This document shows, in pieces, positions 52,880-60,761 of a DNA stretch of 64,000 bases. Each line of letters begins with the position of its first letter. The first letter of the stretch is position 1. The notes under the pieces were generated by a model. The model was not told where the DNA came from, searched no databases, and worked only from the letters and a program-made list of their open reading frames with translations. Made by a program: the position numbers and the translations under genes. This DNA is from RYN-230 sp963782185 (GTDB taxonomy: Bacteria > Actinomycetota > Actinomycetes > Streptosporangiales > Streptosporangiaceae), in the NCBI GenBank assembly GCA_963782185.1, contig CAWAJB010000008.1, forward strand, positions 254,848 to 318,847, read 5' to 3'.

Positions 52880-54722
52880 GCCGCGCCGTACCGCTTCTCT
52901 GGCGTCTGGTCGCGTGGCGGGGTGAGCGCTTGTTGCAGCAGGCTGTTGAGGTTGCCCGCTCCGGCGGGGCCGCGGTGCATCGGTGTCAGCACCTGGATGT
53001 CGCGGACCGGGTCGAGCCCGAATCTGGCGGGGACGCGGCGGGCGGCGATGTCTGCGACGAGCCTGGCGGTCTCCTCCGCCGGGTGCAGGCCGGAGTCCTC
53101 GGGGGGCTCGCAGCCAAACCAGTAGAAGTCGGAAAAGCCGGTGAGCTGCGGGGGCTGGCCGTGGTTGATGCGGTGGGCGTTGACGACGATGCCGGACTGG
53201 CGGGCCTGGCGGAAGATCCGGGTCAGGCGCACCCGCGGGATGGCGGCGGCGGCGAGCAGGTCCCGCAGTACTTCGCCGGCGCCGACCGAGGGGAGCTGGT
53301 TGACGTCGCCGGCCATCAGCAGATGCGCACCGGCCGGGATGGCCTTGACCAGCTTGTGTTGGCCAAGATCACGTCCATCATTGAGGACTCGTCCACGACG
53401 ACCAGATCGGCGTCCAGGGGGTTGTCGCGGTCGTATTTGGGGTCGCCGCCGGGCTGCAGTTCCAGCAGCCGGTGAACGGTGCAGGCCTGGTGGCCGGTCA
53501 GCTCGGCCAGCCGCCTGGCGGCCCGGCCGGTGGGCGCGGCCAGCACCACGGTGGCGTTCTTGGCCGTGGCGAGCTCGACGACGGAACGGACGGTGAAGCT
53601 CTTCCCGCAGCCCGGCCCGCCGGTCAGCACGGCCACCTTCTGCGTGAGGGTGAGCTGGGCTGCTTCTTGCTGCCCGGGGGCCAGGTCCTGCCCGGTCCGG
53701 GCGTGCAGCCATCGCAGTGCCTTGCCCCAGTCCACGGCCGCGAATGCCGGCAGCCGCTCCTGCCGGGAGTTGCGCAGGGCCAGCAGCCCGGTCGCCAGGG
53801 ACTGCTCGGCCCGGTGGAAGGCCACCAGGTAGACCGCCGGGAGCAGATCGCCACCCTCACCGGGTACCAGGTCGCGGACGACACCCTCGGCGGCGGCGAG
53901 CTCGTCCAGGCACGGGCCGGTCAGTTCCCGGTCCACCTCAAGGATCTTGGTGGCATCGGTGATCAGGTTGGGTTGCGGGAGGTAGCAGTGCCCGTTGCCG
54001 GCGGCCTGCGACAGGGTGTACTGCAGCCCTGCCCTGATCCGCTGCGGGCTGTCGTGCGGGATCCCGGCGGCCCGGGCGATGGTGCCGGCGGTCTTGAACC
54101 CGATACCCCACACCTCTGACGCCAGCCGGTACGGCTCGTCGCGCACCACCGAGACCGAGGTGCCGGCGTACTTCTTGTAGATCCGCACGGCCAGGGAGGT
54201 GGACACCCCGACGCCGGACAGGAACACCATCACTTCCTTGATCGCCTTCTGTTCCTCCCAGGCGCCGGCGATCTTCTTGGCCCGTTTCGGTCCCAGGCCG
54301 CGCACCTCGGTCAGCCGGCCGGGCTCGGACTCGATGACGGCCAGGATGCCGGCACCGAAATGTGCCACCATCCGCTCGGCCATCACCGGGCCGATCCCCT
54401 TGATCAACCCCGAACCCAGGTAGCGGCGGATGCCCTGGATCGTGGCAGGCAGCACGGTGGTATAAGAGCGCACCTCGAACTGCCTGCCATACCGGGGGTG
54501 GGAGCTCCACCGCCCGGTCAGCCGCAGGCTTTCCCCGGCCTGCGCGCCCAGCAGCGGCCCTGCCACCGTCAGCAGATCCGGGCCGGTCCGCCCGGTGGCC
54601 ACCCGGGCGACGGTGTAGCCGGTGTCCTCGCTGGCATAGGTGATCCGTTCCAGGACCGCCTCCAGCACCGACAGGCTCGGCGGCGCAACAGGCGACGGGG
54701 ACTGACCGGTCACGGCGACCAT
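52880..54722 (-). pseudogene. RecD2-type helicase, frameshifted and truncated
   Basis: The first frame carries the whole N-terminal half of an ATP-dependent RecD-like helicase: LERITYASEDTGYTVARVAT, IRRYLGSGLIKGIGPVMAER, the helix-hairpin-helix EVRGLGPKRAKKIAGAW, and Walker A VLTGGPGCGKSFTVRSV. The DEAD-like box VVVDESSMMDVILAN is followed by a two-base insertion near 53360; the other frame then continues LVKAIPAGAHLLMAGDVNQL and VRLTRIFRQARQSGIVVNAH to NLNSLLQQALTPPRDQTPEK. Homology ends there, before the C-terminal motifs V and VI. A full protein would be about 740 residues. Without motif VI it could not unwind DNA. Confidence 0.85.
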
Positions 54723-54865
54723 TCTGCCGGGCATCCCCAGCCGCGGCGCGCCGCGCACCAGGCGGCCCAGAACTTGCCGCGGCCGGGATGGCAAGACCGG
54801 TGGTCGGACCCCCGCCGTGGCGGGGGCGCGGCTGCAGCGGAGAAGGTCAAGATGGCGCAGGCACG

Positions 54866-55054
54866 GTGAAGTGGTTCAACGGCGATAAGGGCTACGGTTT
54901 CATCGCGGTGGAGGGAGGCCCGGACGTGTTCGTGCACTTCAGCGCGATCATGAGTGGCGGCTGCCGCAGCCTGGAGGAAAGGCAGAAGGTCGAGTTGGAC
55001 ATCACCCAAGGCCAGAAGGGACCCCAGGCGGAAAACGTCAGGGTCATCGCCTGA
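54866..55054 (+). CDS. Cold-shock protein with a damaged start
   Basis: The coding text VKWFNGDKGYGFIAVEGGP then DVFVHFSAIMSGGC is a CspA-type OB-fold with RNP1 (KGYGFI) and RNP2 (VFVHF). Normal cold-shock genes read 'MAQGTVKWFN'. Here ATGGCGCAGGCACGG (ATG at 54852, with GGAGAAGGTC in front) is one G short of this frame, so translation from the ATG would stop after five codons. Translation could only begin at the GTG of 'GTVKW' or at an in-frame start further upstream (54788). It is probably inactive or poorly made. Length from the GTG is 62 residues. Confidence 0.7.
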   Translation: MKWFNGDKGYGFIAVEGGPDVFVHFSAIMSGGCRSLEERQKVELDITQGQKGPQAENVRVIA

Positions 55055-55554
55055 CGCATCGGCGGCCAGCGCCCTCCCGGACGCCGCGCAGCCCCGGGTT
55101 ACCATCCGCCAGCAGGTCACCGAGCGTGGCCGAGCCGCCGGTCGTGCAAACACGCGGAGCCGCCGATCGGGGGGGCGACCTGATCGTTGGACTTGGCCGT
55201 CCGAGCCGCACTCGAACGATATTCGGTGCCGACGTTGGTGGGTGGCGTGAGCTGCTTCGATTCAAAGGGCCTGCCTGGTGCGGGCAGGTCGTGCGCGGGT
55301 TCACCACGATGAACCACGGGAGGGCCGCGGCGGGCCGGGGCGATCGCGGCGGCAGCTCGACAGGGGCCGGCCTGCTTCCTGGCGCCGGACTCGCAGGCAA
55401 CGTGCAGCTGTGGGAGTGGACCGGCGATGACGCAGCGAGGTTCAGCTACTGGGCCGCTTCTGGCTTCATTATGATCGCCACGTTCTGGCAGGACAGCCCG
55501 CAGTAGGGCCGGGCCTCGCCGGTGAGGTCTGCGGGCACGCGTCACGTCCTTCTG
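55055..55554. other. Possible coding remnant, not identified
   Basis: A plus-strand frame ending at 55506 has coding-like codons in its last 35 residues (GNVQLWEWTGDDAARFSYW, then a hydrophobic end) but no recognisable domain and no clear start. Nothing else is visible. Confidence 0.3.
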
Positions 55555-56916
55555 TCAGCCTCGCCCGCCTGCGATGAGCCTGGCCTCGGGGGCATGCAAC
55601 AGCCTTGTCATGGCCACGACGCCGAGCAGTGGCCCGGGGGCAAGGACAGTAAATGCCCAGGTCCATCCAACGGCCTGCTGCACGATGGGTATCAGCCAGA
55701 TGGTCACGACGGTCAGTGTGAAGCCCGCGGCCAGCTGCAAGGTGACCGCGGTGCCCGCGTAGCGCTGCTCGCTCGTCTCGGTCACGATGCTGGAGAACTG
55801 AGCCGAGTCGGCAACCACCCAGAAACCCCAGAACACCGCCACAGCGATCATCGGGGCGACGCCGAGACGCGCGGCCGGGCCTATCAGCACGCAGCACGTG
55901 GCCGACAGCGCCATCGCCAGCCGGGTCAGCCGGGTACGGCCCCACCGGTCCCCGAGGATGCCGCCGGCCCAGCAGCCAGCCGCGCCGCTGCCGATGATGG
56001 CGAACGCAGCGAACGCGGCGTCCCGTGCGGGATCCGCCTCGCCATTAACGGTGAAGGCCGCGCGGCTGAAGGCAAAGATCCAGGCCCACATGGCATACAG
56101 CTCCCACTGGTGCCCGAAATAGCCGAGGGCCGCGAGGCGGACGGCACGGTTACGCATCACGGAGGCTGCCTGCCGGGGATCAAAGATCGCCTTCGGGAAC
56201 CGGAATGGCCCATCGGCCGCCAGGTACCGGGCTGTCAGGCCGCCCAGGACCGTCAGCACCGATGTCGCGACGATGACGGTATGCCAGTCCGCGCCGCCAA
56301 TTCCGTTGAGGAACTGTGGTGCTGCCGCGCCCAGGGTCAGCGCCCCCACCATGATGCCCAAGGCGGTGCCGCGGCCGGCCCGGAACCATGCAGACATCGC
56401 CTTGAGCCCCGGCGGATACACGCCAGCCAGGAACGCCCCGGTGAGGAACCGCAAGCCGATGGCCGGACCGGCCGAGTGCACCCCGACCAGCAGCAAGTTG
56501 ACGGCTGCGGCGCCCAGCGCGCCGACCAGCATGAGCGTGCGGGCAGCAATGATGTCGGCCAGATTGAAGAACGCCGACACCAGGGCACCGACGACGAACC
56601 CCACCTGCACGGCAATGGTGAGGAAGCTTGCCTGGACCGTCGTCAGCGTCCAGGCGGTGCGCAGCTGCGGCAGGACCGCAGTCGCGGAGAACCAGGTGGT
56701 CATCGCGAGCAGCATCGCCGAGGCGAGCAGAAGGAGCGCACGCCTGCTGCCCGGCACCGGCCCATCCGAAGCGGCGGGGGAGGGCGCTCGCGGCCCGGCA
56801 CCGCCCGGCACCCTGACGGGATGTTCCTGGCCGGCGGACCTCACAGCACCACTGATTCCCCAATCAGATACAGCACCGGCCCGGCGTAACGGGTGCCAGA
56901 TCAAAACGCCAAGCAC
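55555..56916 (-). CDS. MFS transporter
   Basis: A 453-residue transporter with twelve predicted membrane helices, for example ALLLLASAMLLAMTTWFSA, ASFLTIAVQVGFVVGALVS, LMLVGALGAAAVNLLLVGV and LGIMVGALTLGAAAPQFL. The loop motif between TM2 and TM3 reads FNLADIIAARTLM and the TM8/9 loop is GGILGDRWGRTRLTR, a typical MFS pattern. The first 45 residues are hydrophilic and may not belong to the protein; an internal GTG start is possible. Substrate unknown. Confidence 0.85.
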   Translation of the reverse strand: MLGVLIWHPLRRAGAVSDWGISGAVRSAGQEHPVRVPGGAGPRAPSPAASDGPVPGSRRALLLLASAMLLAMTTWFSATAVLPQLRTAWTLTTVQASFLTIAVQVGFVVGALVSAFFNLADIIAARTLMLVGALGAAAVNLLLVGVHSAGPAIGLRFLTGAFLAGVYPPGLKAMSAWFRAGRGTALGIMVGALTLGAAAPQFLNGIGGADWHTVIVATSVLTVLGGLTARYLAADGPFRFPKAIFDPRQAASVMRNRAVRLAALGYFGHQWELYAMWAWIFAFSRAAFTVNGEADPARDAAFAAFAIIGSGAAGCWAGGILGDRWGRTRLTRLAMALSATCCVLIGPAARLGVAPMIAVAVFWGFWVVADSAQFSSIVTETSEQRYAGTAVTLQLAAGFTLTVVTIWLIPIVQQAVGWTWAFTVLAPGPLLGVVAMTRLLHAPEARLIAGGRG

Positions 56917-57544
56917 GCACCCTGCGACGACCCATGTCCCCCCTTGCTAACAAAACCTTCGATGGCTGTCCAGGCGGGCCACATCGCCTCGTGGCAGCTG
57001 TCCCCGCCCGGCATCATCGGACCGCCGGAGGCGGTTACGCGAGAACCATCGATACAACACCCACCCCCTGGAACTCCTGCCCTATCCGGAGGCTCTCGGA
57101 CGAACCTTTGAACGCGACCGCCTGCCCCACCCAGCGCCCAGAACCGGACGGTCTGCGCCCGGCACCCTGCGCCACGACCCTCACACGGGCCGAGTGGAAT
57201 CGGCGATCGGGTCGCCACGCCTGGTCCGAAGTCGAACACGCTCAGTGACTATGCCAGTTGGCAGCCGGCGCGCAAGTATCCGCCTGAGCGGCGCTGGTGA
57301 TTTCGTTGGAGCCGGTGTCTGACGCGCGGAACCGGGCATTATGCGGCCTGGCGGGGTCTGCCGTCTGGCGCCGGGCAGGCCTGGTGGCAGGCGGGCGGGA
57401 TGGGGTCAGCGTGCCGGGAGTGCGGCTTCGGGTCGTTCTACGTTTCCGGGCACGGAAGGGCCGGCGGCCGGGCTGAGGCAGGACGGCGGTTGTGAGCGCA
57501 CCAGCCTGGCCGTGCTGCCCGTCCGGATCTGCCACGGGCTCTGG
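56917..57544. other. Intergenic, nothing supportable
   Basis: No gene, RNA or repeat recognised between the transporter and the CBS-domain gene. Confidence 0.4.
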
Positions 57545-57991
57545 TTATCCCTCTCCAGTGCTGATCAATGCCCGGCACACGTCGATGATGTCAACCACTC
57601 CGAGCAGGCCGGTCTCGCCAGCGACCGGCAGGTGACGGAAATGCCTGGCCGTCATGATCGTGGCCGCGTCACGGATGCTTGTGGTGGTGGTGACGGCCGG
57701 GTGGGTGGTCATCGCGGCATCGACCCAGACGTCGTTGACATCTTTGCCGTCCGCGATGGCGCGGGCGACGTCTGCCGCGGTGATGATGCCGACCAGCTCA
57801 CCGGCCTGCGCATCCAGGACCAGGAGAGCTGTCGTGCCTGCGTGCTTCATCAGGTACGCGGCGGCGGCGACGTGGTCGTGCTGGTTGACCGTCGTCACCG
57901 GCGGCCGCATGACGTCGGCGACGGTGGTCGCGGCCGGTGGCGGGTGAACCGGTGATTTGTGCGCGGAGACGGCTGTCATGACCTGCTGCAT
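57545..57991 (-). CDS. Two-CBS-domain protein
   Basis: A 148-residue protein consisting of a CBS pair: TTVADVMRPPVTTVNQHDHV with ALLVLDAQAGELVGIITAAD, then DAAMTTHPAVTTTTSIRDAA with HLPVAGETGLLGVVDIIDV. CBS pairs bind adenine nucleotides and act as energy sensors. An AGGAGG ribosome binding site supports the start at MQQVMTAV over a longer frame. It follows the flavoprotein gene on the same strand by ten bases, so the two are probably co-transcribed. Confidence 0.9.
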   Translation of the reverse strand: MQQVMTAVSAHKSPVHPPPAATTVADVMRPPVTTVNQHDHVAAAAYLMKHAGTTALLVLDAQAGELVGIITAADVARAIADGKDVNDVWVDAAMTTHPAVTTTTSIRDAATIMTARHFRHLPVAGETGLLGVVDIIDVCRALISTGEG

Positions 57992-58001
57992 TTTGGGCCT
58001 C

Positions 58002-59879
58002 CTAACCTGCCGGGTGGCGATCACGTTGTGCCCATTGGGCGTAGGCAAGGTCCCTGGGCCGCCGGCTGGGTCCCGGTCGTGTGCTGGCCGGGATCGGCGG
58101 GGGTGCGGGCCGGGGCGGGGTTTTCTGGCCCGCAGCGGCTCGTGCCAGGTAGCGGTGGACCAGGGGGATGGTGGCGGCGCCTTCGCCGACCGCGGCGGCG
58201 ACTCGTTTGACCGATCCGCGGCGCACGTCGCCGGCGGCGAACACCCCGGGCAGGCTGGTCTCCAGCGGCAGCGGCGGGCGGCCGGGCGGCCACCTGGCGT
58301 GGGTGCTGGCGGGCAGGTCGGGGCCGGTGCGGATGAACCCCTGCCGGTCGCGGGCGACGGTCTCGCCGAGCCATTCGGTGCGGGGCTGGGCGCCGATGAG
58401 GACGAACAAGGCGTCCGCGGGGACGGTGCGCCGCGCCGCGGTCGCGGTGTCTTCCAGTACCAGTGATTGGAGGTGGCCGGCGCCGGTGCCGCCGGCGACT
58501 TGCACGTGGTAGCGGACGTCGATGTTGGGGGCGGCGCCGATCTGGCGGATGAGATAGTCCGACATGCTGTCGGCTAGCGAGGGCGCACGGACCAGGATGG
58601 TCACCTGGGCGGCCCATTTGGCCAGGTGCAGCGCGGCCTGCCCGGCGGAGTTGGCGCCGCCGGCGACGAACACGGTCCGGCCGCGCATGGCCGGTGCCTC
58701 GCTGGCCGCGGCGCCGTAGTACACCCCCCGGCCCTGCAGGTCCTCCAGGGCCGGGATGCCCAGCCGCCGGTAGGCGACGCCGGTCGCGATGATCACGGTG
58801 CGCGCGGCCAGCACGCTCCCGTCCGACAGCGCCAGCTGGTAGCGGTCGTCTTCCCCGGACAGGCTCTGGGCCTGGCGCATGTACAAGAACGTGGTGCCGA
58901 ACGACCAGGCCTGCCGCCGCATCTCCTGCGCCAGCGTGGCGCCGCTGATGCCCTGGGAGAAGCCGGGGTAGTTGCGGATCATCGAACTGGTCCCCGCCTG
59001 ACCGCCGACGGCCTCATCCTCAACCATCACGGTCGAAAGGCCCTCCGACGACGCGCCGACCGCGGCCGCCAGCCCGGCCGGGCCCGCGCCGACCACCGCC
59101 ACATCGAAGACCTCCCCGGGCAAGACCAGCCGCATGAGGCCGAAGGCGTCGGCGATCTCGAGGTTGGAGGGGTTGACCAGCATTCGCCGCTCGGCGGCGA
59201 ATGCGAGCACGACAACCGGCAATTCCGGGGACTCCAGGCCGAGTTCGCGCAGTATCTGCTGGCCCTGCACGGAGGCGGCGTCATAAAAGCCGGCCGGGAT
59301 CTGGTGCCGGGCGAACAGGTCCCGCAGCTCCTGCGACCGCGCCGACCACCGCTGGCCGATCACCCGCACCGGCTCAAACCCGCCGGGCCGCTGGGTGGCC
59401 CACTCCCGCAGGAACTCGGTGATCGAGCGGTGGAACTCCTCCGCCGGGGCCTGCACCGGGCGGTTCACCCAATGATCGAGGCTGCCCACGGTGACCGCGT
59501 CAAAGACCGACCGCACCGCGTCCCAGTCACCCCAGCCCACCACGGCCACCCGCAGCGCCCTCGGGTCGATGGCGCGGACCGTGGCCAGCACCTCGATGCC
59601 ATCTGGGTCCTGCCCGCCGACCCCGGCAATCACCAGCGCCACCGGCAGGCCAGCGGCCCGCAGGTCCCGCATCCAGGACTCCAGCTCCCCAGGCCGGGCG
59701 CAGGCCACGATCTGATAATCCGTCCCGTACCGTTTGGACAGCTCCCGGTGCAGGATCTCCCGGGTGCCAGGGTCACCGCTGACGATGACGATGGCCGCCT
59801 GTGCCTCCCCGGTTTCACCGGGCACGCCGGCGCCCGGCCCCTCCTGCGCCTCGGTGGCAGCGCCAGCTGATGCAGTCAT
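58002..59879 (-). CDS. Receiver-like / thioredoxin-reductase-like flavoprotein lacking the redox cysteines
   Basis: A 625-residue three-part protein. Residues 30-140 resemble a response-regulator receiver (IVIVSGDPGTREILHREL, LPVALVIAGVGGQDPDGIEV). Residues 170-240 are glutaredoxin-like (FARHQIPAGFYDAASVQGQ). The C-terminal part is a thioredoxin-reductase-like FAD domain: DVAVVGAGPAGLAAAVGAS, GGQAGTSSMIRNYPGF and VFVAGGANSAGQAALHLAK for NADPH. Where thioredoxin reductase has CxxC after 'GVSY', this protein reads GVYYGAAASEAPAM, so it cannot cycle a disulfide there. GGAGGGG upstream fixes the ATG, which overlaps the SemiSWEET stop. Confidence 0.88.
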   Translation of the reverse strand: MTASAGAATEAQEGPGAGVPGETGEAQAAIVIVSGDPGTREILHRELSKRYGTDYQIVACARPGELESWMRDLRAAGLPVALVIAGVGGQDPDGIEVLATVRAIDPRALRVAVVGWGDWDAVRSVFDAVTVGSLDHWVNRPVQAPAEEFHRSITEFLREWATQRPGGFEPVRVIGQRWSARSQELRDLFARHQIPAGFYDAASVQGQQILRELGLESPELPVVVLAFAAERRMLVNPSNLEIADAFGLMRLVLPGEVFDVAVVGAGPAGLAAAVGASSEGLSTVMVEDEAVGGQAGTSSMIRNYPGFSQGISGATLAQEMRRQAWSFGTTFLYMRQAQSLSGEDDRYQLALSDGSVLAARTVIIATGVAYRRLGIPALEDLQGRGVYYGAAASEAPAMRGRTVFVAGGANSAGQAALHLAKWAAQVTILVRAPSLADSMSDYLIRQIGAAPNIDVRYHVQVAGGTGAGHLQSLVLEDTATAARRTVPADALFVLIGAQPRTEWLGETVARDRQGFIRTGPDLPASTHARWPPGRPPLPLETSLPGVFAAGDVRRGSVKRVAAAVGEGAATIPLVHRYLARAAAGQKTPPRPAPPPIPASTRPGPSRRPRDLAYAQWAQRDRHPAG

Positions 59880-60361
59880 GTCGTCCCCTCCAGGTGCGTG
59901 GCTTGAAATTCGGTGACCGCATGGGAATGCGGGCGCCGGACGGGGATGTCCGCGCGCAGTGCCCCACCGCGCCCGGCGGGCATGGCCGACCCGGCAACCG
60001 GGCGGCCGGCCGGGCGCCAAGAGCCAGGTTCGTTACCTGAGCTGCCTGTCCCGGTGGCTGTCTTGGCCCTGGGTGGGCCGGGGAGATGGCTGGGGCAGGG
60101 CGTGTCCTTGTACCGGGCCGCACAGACCACGATCAGTGCCGTGGCCACGATCTGAATCGCGCCGAGCACGATGAACACTCCGGCGCCGATGGCGACCGCG
60201 CGCGCCGTGATCAGAACCGACGACAGCAGCCACACCCCAAAGGCCAGCCGGCTGATGCCAGCCGAGCAGCGGGCCCTGATCAGGTGGGAAATCTGCGGCA
60301 CGTAAGCCGCCCCCGCCAGCCCGGCACCGACAAAGCCCCCGATCTGCGTCGCGGTCAGCAT
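59876..60361 (-). CDS. SemiSWEET/PQ-loop family small transporter
   Basis: A 161-residue protein whose first 95 residues form a three-helix SWEET-like unit: IGGFVGAGLAGAAYVPQISHL (with the PQ motif), FGVWLLSSVLITARAVAIG and GAIQIVATALIVVCAARY. SemiSWEETs dimerise into sugar transporters. The C-terminal 65 residues are polar and Pro/Gly-rich, longer than in usual family members. Its stop overlaps the following flavoprotein start (ATGA). Confidence 0.8.
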   Translation of the reverse strand: MLTATQIGGFVGAGLAGAAYVPQISHLIRARCSAGISRLAFGVWLLSSVLITARAVAIGAGVFIVLGAIQIVATALIVVCAARYKDTPCPSHLPGPPRAKTATGTGSSGNEPGSWRPAGRPVAGSAMPAGRGGALRADIPVRRPHSHAVTEFQATHLEGTT

Positions 60362-60761
60362 TGCCGGCTCCCCTATGGTTGGCTGGTCCAGATGAGCGCC
60401 CGCCGGGGCGCTGCAGTGACTGGGTCACCGGGCGGGAGGTTCCCGCCGTCCATCGCCATGCTGCCGGCCACCCAGGGCGATCACCACACGTGCCCGCCCA
60501 CAGGAGACCCACAGGATCGGCGTGCCGCCCGCGCCGCCGCCGCCAGGACTCGGGTGATCGGCGCGGGTGAACTGGCCTGGTCAACCTGCCGCTGCCAAGT
60601 GCCGCGTGGCCGGTTCGGGGAGGACACCCACCTTCGGCTGGCGCCCCGGGTGCGGGAGATCGTGCAGGCCGGCGGGCCTGGCTACTGTTGGTGTAGGCCG
60701 GCCGCGCCCTGCCAGGTTGCGGTGCGGCGGGGTGAGGGCCTGCGGGGGGGATGCCGGGATC

